DNA of 64,000 bases. Origin: a virus. Under the pieces are notes generated by a model that saw only the letters and a list, made by a program, of their open reading frames with translations, was not told where the DNA came from and ran no database searches. Each line of letters starts with the position of its first letter. Position 1 is the stretch's first letter. The stretch spans positions 1-64,000 of the IMG/VR virus record IMGVR_UViG_3300021130_000224, one strand, 5' to 3'. A program made the position numbers and the translations under genes. This document shows positions 13,341 to 21,000 of the stretch, one piece after another.

Positions 13341-13483
13341 TTTCAATGCAGTTATGTATAACAACTATTTGCTATCTGTTGAAAGAAAATCTAACTCAGA
13401 CGTAAAAAGTTGTTTCCACATAGGGTCAAAAACAATACTTTTCAATACATAACGATAAACCACTATGTATAACTGCATTGAAA
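13341..13483. repeat. 15-bp inverted repeat flanking a 113-bp spacer
   Basis: TTTCAATGCAGTTAT (13341-13355) is the exact reverse complement of ATAACTGCATTGAAA (13469-13483). The interior has no CDS and further TATGTATAAC elements. It could be the ends of a miniature element, a cruciform or a recombination scar. The gap 13284-13528 otherwise holds only the HNH promoter. Confidence 0.7.
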
Positions 13484-13528
13484 ACACAAACAAATAACCA
13501 ATGAGCTACAGATGTAACCCATTGATTA

Positions 13529-13720
13529 TCAGTGTTTAATGTATGAGCAAGATGACTCAAGCATAGCCTCATGTAGACCAATGTAATAATCCTTAATATA
13601 TTCACGTAACACATTACGTAAATCTACAAGATCATTCCAATGGTCACTTCCTTTCTTCAAAGTATACATCTTTTCACTGAGAGAATGTACCTGTGCTTCT
13701 AATGTTTCAATGTTTTCCAT
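13529..13720 (-). CDS. Hypothetical coiled-coil protein, 63 aa
   Basis: MENIETLEAQVHSLSEKMYTL then LRNVLREYIKDYYIGLHEAML: a short heptad helix followed by a second helix. Soluble and probably dimeric. Unknown family. Confidence 0.6.
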   Translation of the reverse strand: MENIETLEAQVHSLSEKMYTLKKGSDHWNDLVDLRNVLREYIKDYYIGLHEAMLESSCSYIKH

Positions 13721-13757
13721 TTCATCTGTTTAGATTGTTTAAGAATATTGTTTACTG

Positions 13758-13805
13758 CTACCTATTAAGGTTTCGAGCCTTACATTGTTCCACTATTATA
13801 GGTAG
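13758..13805 (-). other. tRNA-like mini-structure
   Basis: On the minus strand CTACCTAT and ATAGGTAG form an 8-bp closing stem (acceptor-like), with TAAGG-CTCGAAA-CCTTA just inside its 3' side, a 5-bp stem with a 7-nt loop like a T-arm, then CA after the stem. There is no room for D and anticodon arms (48 nt in all). The 5' part contains GTGGAACAAT, the same box as at the HNH promoter. A tRNA remnant or mimic, or coincidence. Confidence 0.4.
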
Positions 13806-13881
13806 ACACCTTGAGAGAAGGAGAATAGGGTATCAGACATTGCATTTGCTTTTAGAGAGACTTTCCAAAGAGAATAAAGGA

Positions 13882-13899
13882 AGGGGGCGTTAGCCCCCT
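13882..13899 (-). terminator. Rho-independent terminator, minus strand
   Basis: AGGGGGC (13882-13888), loop GTTA, GCCCCCT (13893-13899): a perfect 7-bp stem, followed on the minus strand by TCCTTTATTC. It lies 6 bp after the stop of the 99-aa gene. Confidence 0.8.
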
Positions 13900-13904
13900 A
13901 CCTA

Positions 13905-14204
13905 TTAAACCCCCAACAGTGCCATCATCTTCTGTTCTGCTGCAGCACGCATGTCTTCGATAGTCATTATGTTGTCGATTGCATCGAGGCTGACAGTGCC
14001 GAAGCTTGTTTCCTTAATGGTAATCATCTGACGACCATTAGGTGCAAACCATTCTTCCTTGGCTGCATTAGGATTCTTCAGTAGCTTCTCTGCTTCTGCA
14101 CGAGACTTGCAGCCACGAAATAAGTAAGTAACGTCCGATGTACGGAGCTTCATGTTACCATTGTCACTAAGTGACCATTCACCAAAAATTGTGTCGTTTG
14201 CCAT
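13905..14204 (-). CDS. Hypothetical protein, 99 aa, first gene of the minus block
   Basis: MANDTIFGEWSLSDNGNMKLRTSD... with FRGCKSRAEAEKLLKNPNAAKEEWF and a helical C-terminus ending QKMMALLGV. It opens the minus-strand block at the divergent region and is closed by its own strong terminator, so it is probably a monocistronic early transcript. GC-richer codons than its neighbours. Unknown function; a regulator is possible but not shown. Confidence 0.7.
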   Translation of the reverse strand: MANDTIFGEWSLSDNGNMKLRTSDVTYLFRGCKSRAEAEKLLKNPNAAKEEWFAPNGRQMITIKETSFGTVSLDAIDNIMTIEDMRAAAEQKMMALLGV

Positions 14205-14320
14205 TTTTCTATGTTTTTAAGGCGTTAAACAATATAGCATGTACTGGGGATATCCCGACTGCCAAATGAGTGACCGGGTTGGTTAGATAGACTGGTTAAC
14301 CTACTGACACACTTATCAAA

Positions 14321-14412
14321 TACCGGGGGTTAAATTATTAGGGTCATATAGGGGGGATATTTATATGTGGATACCTATAGGGGGAGTGTTTACCTTGATG
14401 AGTAAATAGGGG
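14321..14412 (+). promoter_or_regulatory. G-tract boxes upstream of the late promoter
   Basis: TAGGGG occurs at 14349, 14378 and 14407, exactly 29 bp apart, with longer G-runs in the first two, and a further CCGGGGG at 14323. They stand in the divergent region 14205-14475 just before the promoter at 14421-14451. This looks like a tandem operator or activator array. The rest of the gap shows no CDS. Confidence 0.55.
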
Positions 14413-14420
14413 CAAAAAAT

Positions 14421-14451
14421 TTTGAACTAAGATAAAAAGTAATTACTTTTG
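14421..14451 (+). promoter_or_regulatory. Bacteroidota-type promoter for the plus-strand block
   Basis: TTTG (14421-14424), 19 bp, TACTTTTG (14444-14451): a full match to the Bacteroidota primary-sigma consensus. It is followed by TTAGGAAAA, a downstream extension shared with the two boxes at 15291 and 15344. The first ATG (14476) is 24 bp downstream. Confidence 0.8.
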
Positions 14452-14475
14452 TTAGGAAAACCTAACTACATAGCA

Positions 14476-14790
14476 ATGTCTACATTTTATATTTTGATAA
14501 AGTTTGGAGTTATAATTAGTCCAATTTTGTTTCTTGTTTTCATTGCTAAAGTTAATTATCTTATACATGTAACCAATAAAAATCACAATAGCATTATGGC
14601 ACAGTTAACTGATTTTCAGCAATTGGCAAGTGAGATCAACACTGCTACACAAAACATTTCTGCATATGTACAAGGTACAGGTATGAGTGCTGCAGAACAA
14701 GATGAAGCTCTTGTTACTATTAAAAATGCAGTAGCAGGTCTTACTGCAGCTATCCCTCACGCTGCTCCTGGTACTGAGCAACAAGGGTAA
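14476..14790 (+). CDS. Single-TM coiled-coil protein, 104 aa
   Basis: Start at ATG 14476 (MSTFYILIKFGVIISPILFL); an upstream in-frame TTG overlaps the promoter and is rejected. One N-terminal membrane helix (about 5-27), then a helical region with DFQQLASEINTATQNISAYV and an Ala-rich tail. Similar short proteins in phages serve as structural or membrane adaptors, but the function is not known. Followed at once by a terminator, so it forms its own transcript. Confidence 0.7.
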   Translation: MSTFYILIKFGVIISPILFLVFIAKVNYLIHVTNKNHNSIMAQLTDFQQLASEINTATQNISAYVQGTGMSAAEQDEALVTIKNAVAGLTAAIPHAAPGTEQQG

Positions 14791-14811
14791 GAAAAAAAAA
14801 CATTGATCAAT

Positions 14812-14842
14812 AAAAGGGTGTCACTAATAACGGCACCCTTTT
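14812..14842 (+). terminator. Rho-independent terminator
   Basis: AAAAGGGTG (14812-14820) and CACCCTTTT (14834-14842) make a 9-bp stem with a 13-nt loop and a short T-run. It follows the 104-aa gene and lies 13 bp before the next start. Confidence 0.78.
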
Positions 14843-14854
14843 TAAATATAATCT

Positions 14855-15289
14855 ATGCAAAAAAATTATAATCCTAATCCAGTAGTTTATGCTACTTGGT
14901 ATAGCACCTTGAGGCAGATAGCAATAAAACATGGATATGCTGCTTGCCTTCATGGGAGCCTTCTCAATGACATGGATATTGTTTTGATACCATGGGTAAG
15001 TAGTGCAGGTAATCCCCTTAACATGCTCCTTGAGATGAAAGAAGCTACCAACGCAAAGCTCATCTACTTTCATCCTATTAAGGTAGCAACAGAAATGGGA
15101 TACGCACCAGTAGTATATCCTGATTCTTTAGATACACCAAAAGAGTTTACACCCCATGGCCGGGAATCCTGGGCCCTACAGATCAATGATACTGCATATA
15201 TTGATATCTCTATAACACCAAGACTATCTCCTCCCTGTGCAGAAATAGAATGGAAAGAAATAGAACAATACCCTGAAGCTATGTGCTAA
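14855..15289 (+). CDS. Nucleotidyltransferase-like phage protein, 144 aa
   Basis: LRQIAIKHGYAACLHGSLLNDMDIVLIPWV followed by PHGRESWALQINDTAYIDISITPR matches my memory of a widespread small phage family: the G-S-x-x-x-D-x-D layout resembles the nucleotidyltransferase fold. Catalytic Asp candidates are in NDMDIVL and YIDISI. Activity and substrate are unknown. Soluble, single domain. Confidence 0.6.
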   Translation: MQKNYNPNPVVYATWYSTLRQIAIKHGYAACLHGSLLNDMDIVLIPWVSSAGNPLNMLLEMKEATNAKLIYFHPIKVATEMGYAPVVYPDSLDTPKEFTPHGRESWALQINDTAYIDISITPRLSPPCAEIEWKEIEQYPEAMC

Positions 15290-15290
15290 C

Positions 15291-15298
15291 TAACTTTG
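15291..15298 (+). promoter_or_regulatory. -7 box TAACTTTG
   Basis: TAACTTTG followed by TTAGAAAAT, matching the extended box of the main promoter. No TTTG at the expected -33 distance, so it may depend on the extension or on an activator. Confidence 0.45.
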
Positions 15299-15343
15299 TT
15301 AGAAAATATTTTAGAAATCCTAACCAAGTATGATAATTCTCAC

Positions 15344-15351
15344 TACCTTTG
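15344..15351 (+). promoter_or_regulatory. -7 box TACCTTTG
   Basis: TACCTTTG followed by TTAGAAATA, 22 bp before the ATG at 15374. The third copy of the extended box. No clear -33. Confidence 0.5.
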
Positions 15352-15373
15352 TTAGAAATATAACAACTACATA

Positions 15374-15658
15374 ATGGATACGTTTCAAACCGGCAGCACA
15401 GTCTTAACACAGACACCCACAAAGTTCTACTGGATTCTTTATGGTACCAGGTCAGGATCATTAATTGGAAAATGTATTGCTACGCATCCTTTCCAATATA
15501 TTCACAATACTAATCTCAATGACCCTAATCAAAAGTGGGGAAAGATTAATCTCGTTAACTGGAAAGAGATAACTGCCGAAGAGTTCTCATTGTGGGCAGA
15601 GCTTAACCCTAATCTGAGTGAATCAACAGATATAGGAGAAATTCATCAAATGGATTAA
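15374..15658 (+). CDS. Hypothetical protein, 94 aa
   Basis: MDTFQTGSTVLTQTPTKFYWILYGTRSGSLIGKCIATHPFQYIHNTNLNDP... soluble, beta-rich, with an acidic tail (FSLWAELNPNLSES). Preceded by its own promoter-like box. Not recognised. Confidence 0.65.
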   Translation: MDTFQTGSTVLTQTPTKFYWILYGTRSGSLIGKCIATHPFQYIHNTNLNDPNQKWGKINLVNWKEITAEEFSLWAELNPNLSESTDIGEIHQMD

Positions 15659-15670
15659 ACAATTAAATAT

Positions 15671-16051
15671 ATGATAGATATCGGAGTATCAGCACAAGAA
15701 AGAGCTGACATCAAAGCAGAAATGAAAAAGACACAAGAGGCATACAATACTGACGTAAGTATTGGTGTACTTGGGGGTCGTGCACTGGTTCTTCCTATTA
15801 TGGAAGAAGAGAAGGAAAGTCTGATCATCATGGATGAGAAGATAAAGAAAGAACTGAAAGGAAATGGCCTTGAGAGGGCTATTGTAAAATCAGTAGGTGT
15901 CGATGTAAAAACCATTGTGCCCGGGGACATAGTATATGTATACCCTAATCAATTTGAGGCAACTATAGCACTCAATGGTGTAGGTTATCTTGTATATCAG
16001 GAACGTGCAATAATTGCCAAAGATCTGGTACCGGTTATTCCTCAGCATTAA
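15671..16051 (+). CDS. GroES-like co-chaperonin, 126 aa
   Basis: From about residue 35 the sequence follows the GroES/gp31 layout: GGRALVLPIMEEEKESLII, a mobile-loop-like stretch (MDEKIKKELKGNGLERA), IVKSVGVDVKTIVPGDIVYV, and a C-terminal strand VGYLVYQERAIIAKDLVPVI. Phage co-chaperonins such as T4 gp31 replace host GroES so that GroEL can fold the major capsid protein. An N-terminal helical extension of about 30 residues is extra. Recognition is by pattern only. Confidence 0.6.
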   Translation: MIDIGVSAQERADIKAEMKKTQEAYNTDVSIGVLGGRALVLPIMEEEKESLIIMDEKIKKELKGNGLERAIVKSVGVDVKTIVPGDIVYVYPNQFEATIALNGVGYLVYQERAIIAKDLVPVIPQH

Positions 16052-16060
16052 AAATAGTAT

Positions 16061-16309
16061 ATGAATCCAAATATAGTAGAATTAGTAGAAGAAAAAATAA
16101 AAGACTATCCTTCTAAAAAAGGATTTGTTTGGATACCTGATTCCCCTTCATTTATATTTTGGTGCATACCAAATCATGATACAAGTAAAATGTATGAATT
16201 AACATTAGGAGTAGAAGTACCTGTAGAAGAAGCTGTTACTAAAATTAGATCTTTTTATTTAGCAATTACTGATGTAGCTTCTCATGCAACGCCCCCAAGC
16301 ACAATATAA
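16061..16309 (+). CDS. Hypothetical protein, 82 aa
   Basis: MNPNIVELVEEKIKDYPSKKGFVWIPDSPSFIFWCIPNHD... ; helical start, aromatic strand core, helical end. It follows the GroES-like gene by 9 bp in the same operon. Unknown. Confidence 0.6.
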   Translation: MNPNIVELVEEKIKDYPSKKGFVWIPDSPSFIFWCIPNHDTSKMYELTLGVEVPVEEAVTKIRSFYLAITDVASHATPPSTI

Positions 16310-16320
16310 AATATTTACTC

Positions 16321-16506
16321 ATGCAACACGTATTTGAGTTTGTAGCTAAGTTAGCCGATGATAAGGTTGTGCATATGAACTATATAGGGAAGACTTCTCG
16401 TCATAGTAAAGTAACTGAAAAGATACTTGAAGATCTTAAAAAGGTATACAATATTGAACGTGATCAAGTAGTTGACCTTTATTTGAAACCAGTTAAAAAG
16501 AAATAA
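16321..16506 (+). CDS. Hypothetical protein, 61 aa
   Basis: MQHVFEFVAKLADDKVVHMNY...; a small alpha/beta protein with a Lys-rich C-terminus. The stop TAA overlaps the next ATG (TAATG), so it is coupled to the following gene. Confidence 0.6.
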   Translation: MQHVFEFVAKLADDKVVHMNYIGKTSRHSKVTEKILEDLKKVYNIERDQVVDLYLKPVKKK

Positions 16507-16916
16507 TGCAACAAGTAGCAATACAGAATGGAACAACCTTTGCTGATCGAGATGGTCAGCAATGGTTGGGCTTTTCTTTCAAAAGAAAGAAGGCAGATAA
16601 AAGAGATATTGCAACTGCTTATTTTCAATTACTCTCTGCGTTTAACAATCTTAAACTTAGTGATGGTGAAATAAGTTTACTTGCTCACATTGCTTTAAAT
16701 AAAGGAATTGTTTCTGGTCCTTGTAAAATAGGTTATGTAGAAAACTATAACAGTTCTATAGCTGCTGTCGATAATACTATCAGTAAGTTGAAGAAAAAAA
16801 AGATTCTCATTAAAAAGGAGAATACTGTATTTCTTCACCCTAAAGTAACACTAGATTTTAATAACCAGAGTAACTTTATTTTTTCATTCAAATGCATACT
16901 CGAGACAAATTCATAA
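16506..16916 (+). CDS. Helix-turn-helix-like protein, 136 aa
   Basis: The middle part (LSDGEISLLAHIALNKGIVSGPCKIGYVENYNSSIAAVDNTISKLKKKKILIKK) has the layout of a winged HTH of the MarR/replication-initiator sort, with a recognition-like helix and a basic turn. It may be a late regulator or a DNA-packaging adaptor. It overlaps the next gene by 25 bp. Confidence 0.6.
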   Translation: MQQVAIQNGTTFADRDGQQWLGFSFKRKKADKRDIATAYFQLLSAFNNLKLSDGEISLLAHIALNKGIVSGPCKIGYVENYNSSIAAVDNTISKLKKKKILIKKENTVFLHPKVTLDFNNQSNFIFSFKCILETNS

Positions 16917-17344
16917 ATCTACCGGCTGCAGATATTATAAATCATAGGAGTGGCAACAAGACAATTGACCCTATATATAAAATACCTGAAGACAAAATAA
17001 CTGAAGATTGTATAGCAGCAGTGGCAGAACAGTTAGGTATTAGTAAGGGGGTTGTTCGAGAGATTCATAATTTTCAGTGGGCAAAAGTCAAAGAAGGTAC
17101 CGATACATTCAGAACTATTCATGTCTCTAAGTTCTTTAAATTAAGGTTGAGTCAGTTTAAAGTACCCATGTATATTGATGAGATTAAAGAAGAAATAGCA
17201 TATATTGAAGGGAGACTTGAAGAATCTTTAAGACCAACTAAAAGAAAAGAACTTCAGGAAAAGAAAAAAGTATTGGAAGAAAAAATAGAAGTACTTAATG
17301 TACAGCTTGCAAAATGTGTTCAACGTAAACAAAAGAATATATGA
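16892..17344 (+). CDS. Possible HU/IHF-like DNA-binding protein with coiled-coil tail, 150 aa
   Basis: Residues about 37-90 (CIAAVAEQLGISKGVVREIHNFQWAKV... IHVSKFFKLRLSQFKV) match the HU order: two helices then a strand with aromatic residues. Residues 100-145 form a strong Glu/Lys coiled coil. Its position upstream of terL and its DNA-binding look suggest a role in packaging or nucleoid control; a small-terminase role is also possible. Tentative. Confidence 0.5.
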   Translation: MHTRDKFINLPAADIINHRSGNKTIDPIYKIPEDKITEDCIAAVAEQLGISKGVVREIHNFQWAKVKEGTDTFRTIHVSKFFKLRLSQFKVPMYIDEIKEEIAYIEGRLEESLRPTKRKELQEKKKVLEEKIEVLNVQLAKCVQRKQKNI

Positions 17345-17724
17345 AAATAGAATTTGGAAAATTGCTTGAAGGAATTGGCAATGCTGTATTTATAAAAGAT
17401 TCAGTAGAGAAAATAGCTGCTGAAAGAATAGCTATTTGTAATGAGTGTCCTCATTACTCCCCTAATGTACTGAAGGCCGGCGGTGGTCCATTTATGCGTA
17501 AGGATAACTTTTGTACAGATTGTGGCTGCAATATGTATTTGAAGACAAGAGCAATGTCTGCTTTTTGCCCTCTTGGTGGTATTGGTTCTCATTTCCCAGA
17601 TGAGGTATCTAAGTGGCCGGCCCTGACAACAGATGGTGAAGCAGCAGAGAAGATCCTGGAGACACCTGAGCTCAAGAAAGATATTGATGCCTACAAGATA
17701 AAACTTAATGCAAAACAAAATTGA
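17341..17724 (+). CDS. Cysteine-rich zinc protein, 127 aa
   Basis: Cys residues are paired as CNECPHY (residues 33-36), then CTDCGCNMYLKTRAM and CPLGG, giving one or two zinc sites of the type C-x2-C...C-x2-C-x-C...C. Proteins with the string 'CxxCGCxLxxKxR...CPxG' are common in Bacteroidota phages near packaging genes; their role is unknown. Overlaps the upstream gene by 4 bp. Confidence 0.7.
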   Translation: MKIEFGKLLEGIGNAVFIKDSVEKIAAERIAICNECPHYSPNVLKAGGGPFMRKDNFCTDCGCNMYLKTRAMSAFCPLGGIGSHFPDEVSKWPALTTDGEAAEKILETPELKKDIDAYKIKLNAKQN

Positions 17725-17730
17725 AGAGTA

Positions 17731-18042
17731 ATGGCAACGGTTAAGAAACAGATATACATTAATACTGAACTTGAGTGGGCTGAACAAAAACTTCAGGAAT
17801 GGAAGCAGTATGTTGATGAAAACCCTTTTCAACACATGAAGGATCGTATTGAGTTCAAGCCTACTGCTAAAGGAGGATTGATACCAATGGTGATTGCATC
17901 AATTGAATCACAGATAAAGTGTGTTCGTGATACGATGAAAGAATATCTTGTACTTTTGGAACAAGTTGATAAAATGCGACAGGCTGAAGAACATAAGAAG
18001 AAAGATGTAAAAGGCGGTGCTGATCGACCATCCAGAATGTAA
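17731..18042 (+). CDS. Hypothetical helical protein just before terL, 103 aa
   Basis: MATVKKQIYINTELEWAEQKLQEWKQYVDENPF... then an amphipathic helical region and a basic tail. Its stop overlaps the terL ATG (TAATG). Position and size would suit a small terminase subunit, but no family motif is visible. Confidence 0.6.
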   Translation: MATVKKQIYINTELEWAEQKLQEWKQYVDENPFQHMKDRIEFKPTAKGGLIPMVIASIESQIKCVRDTMKEYLVLLEQVDKMRQAEEHKKKDVKGGADRPSRM

Positions 18043-21000
18043 TGATAGTTGAAAAGAAAATAAAAGAGATTAAATTCTCGGACTTCTTTAAAAACAAGAA
18101 GAGCATTCCTCCAAGGGGGTCAGATGCTTATGACAAACTTGTAAAGGAAGAAGAGGCAAGATGTTTAGGAGGTGTCATGGTCGATGGAGTATTTTTCTCC
18201 GGCTGGCTTTACTGGCACCTTAATCATTGGTGGATACGTGATGACATTGAGGACGAGTATGAAAATATTGTAAGACGTAAATTATTACCTTCTCTCCGGG
18301 ACAATGAGTGGATAGTTGCTCAATACCTTGAGGAATGTAGAGTAGAAAAGAAAGGTTACCTGCATATAGGTGTACGCCAGTTTGGTAAGAGTGAGATTAT
18401 GGCTTCTTACCAGGGTTATCATGCAACACTGTTTCAGAATACACAGAATGTAATAGTAGGTGGTAATGACTCTGACTTATCACTGTTAAAAGATAAAATT
18501 GACTTTGGTCTAAAAAATCTTTGGGAAGGATTACGTATCCCAATGCTTGATAAAGACTGGAGAAAACCCATGGTTCGTCTGGGACTTAAAGCAAAAGACA
18601 ACGATGATGAAGTATGGTCATATCTTATCATCAGGAACGTAGCGGATGGTAAGAATACAGAAGGTCCTGCCGGTGTTACAGCTAAAGCTTATGCAACCGA
18701 TGAGATTGGTAAGTTTCCATTTGCACAATCTTTTGAAGCTGCAAAGCCGGCCTTTAAATCTAAATTCGGTTGGCGTTGTGTACCACTATTGTTCGGATGT
18801 GTATGTGCAGGAACAAAAGTATGGACAAATAATGGGAATTTTATAAACATTGAAAATCTTGTACCTGAAAATGGAATTATAGGGTATAACGGAGAAGAAA
18901 GTTCAAAAGAAATTATTACTTATTGGCAACCTCCTTTTGAAAAGCCTTGCTATAAAATAGCAACTAACACCGGAAGATACTTAGAATGTAGCGAAGATCA
19001 CCCTATTTTATATAGAGCACGAGATGAAAAAGAAGGGCATAGATCTAAAAGGGTTCGTAAAGTTTATTTTAAAGAAGCAAAAGATATTCAAGTAGGAAAT
19101 CAAATAGCTGTAATAGAGAACGTAGATATTTTTTCTGAAAAAGAAATGTGGGAACCTAGGGTAGTAGGATGGTTGATAGGAGATGGTTCTTATGGGTTTG
19201 ATAAAACACCAGTACTTTCAAATTGTGATTTAGAAATAAACTCATATATAGAAAACAATTTAAACACTAAAACAGAAAGTACATATCTTACAAAAGATGG
19301 TAGGGTATATAAAGAAACACGTATAAAAGATATTTGTAAAGAACTGAGGAAAATAGGTATATACGGGCAAACAAAACTTAAAAAAACTTTGCCTATAGAA
19401 GTACATTCTTATTCTAAATATGCTATAACAGAATTATTAGGCGGTTTATTTGATACAGATGGTACAGTTGGTGGATACAATAAAGGAATACCTATTATAG
19501 CATTAGCAGCTTCTTCTGAATTTCTCCTAAAAGAAGTTCAGTTTTTACTTCAAAAATTAGGTATACATTGTACCATAAAAAGAATTAAAGCAAATATTAA
19601 AGAAGGAAGAAAAGACAGAAATGATCATTACAGATTATCTATTTGTGATAAAAAAAGTATAAAGATGTTTTATGAACAAATTTCTTTTTACGTTAAATAC
19701 AAACAAGAAAATCTGTCTAAGTGTGTTGAAAGATTAAATTCTAAAAAAGAGCAAATACCAAAAGAATTAAAAGGCATTAGATTAGAAAGGGTAGTTAGTG
19801 TAGAGTATATAGGAATTAAACCTGTGTATAATCTTACTGCAGGCACTACTAATACATATATTGCTAATGGTATCGTTACTCATAATACCGGAGGCTCTTT
19901 TGAAAAGGGAGCTGATGCTGAACGATTCTTTTACCACCCGGATGCCAACAACTTCCTAGCAGTAACTGATCCTATAACAGCCGAAAGAACTTGTGTGTTT
20001 ATGTCGGGTCTGTACCGCCTTGATTGCAAGTATGAAACTACGCTTGGTGATTATCTTCGGAAGGAAGGAAAGATAACACATGATACAAAAGAGCTGAACA
20101 AAATACCATTCCATGCTTCTGACAAAATAAAAGCCCTTGAGACAATCAAGGCAGAAAGAGCAAATAAAGCACTTGACCCTGATCAGACAGAGTACCTGAA
20201 ACTTATCATGTACTATCCTCTAACTCCAAAAGAGTGTTTCCTTTCTTCATCTGAAAATTACTTCAATGGAGATATTGCCCGAAACCAGAAGGAAAGACTC
20301 GAGGTCATGTTTCCTGGGCTTAAGGTTGGTATGTATGTTGATCTCTATGAAGAGGAGGGTATTATAAAACACAAACCTTCAACCAGATTACCTGTCTCTT
20401 CATTCCCTAAAGGACCAAAAGAAGATACCAACTGCCCGATAGTAATACTAGAGCACCCCGGCCCCATGCCTCCTTATGGTTTATTTGTTGCTGGGATTGA
20501 CCCTTACCGTTTTGAGAAAGCTCCAAACTCGGATTCATTGGGGGCAATTTATATATTTAAAAGAGCATATGATGCTTTAAGTGATAGCTTTCAAGACATG
20601 CCGGTTGCTTGGTACGTGGCTAGGCCAGACAGCAAAGACACTTGGAACAACAATGTAAGACTACTGATCAAGTACTACAATGCAATTGCACTTTGCGAAA
20701 ATGATGAGATGTCATTTATTGATTATATGATTGCAAAAGGGGATGGTCACATGCTCATGGATACTCCTGATTGGATCAAAGAGTACAGTCCTACAAGTAG
20801 TGCTAACCTCAGACAGAAAGGCGTAAGCTCTTCTCCAAGAAACATTGAGCTATTTAATACTAACCTAAAGCAGTACATGGAAGAGTACTTTGCATCTGCT
20901 CCGGTTCCCGGCTCTGAGGAGACAAGAAAGGTACTTGGTGTTGCCAAGATTTACGATTCTGTATTACTTGATGAGATTATTAAATGGAACAAAGATGGTA

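Noticed and set aside
13693-13893. 66-aa plus frame
   Set aside because: Spans a terminator and the tRNA-like element in a minus-strand block.
14449-14475. TTG start nine codons upstream of the 104-aa gene
   Set aside because: It overlaps the -7 promoter box, so it cannot be in the transcript.
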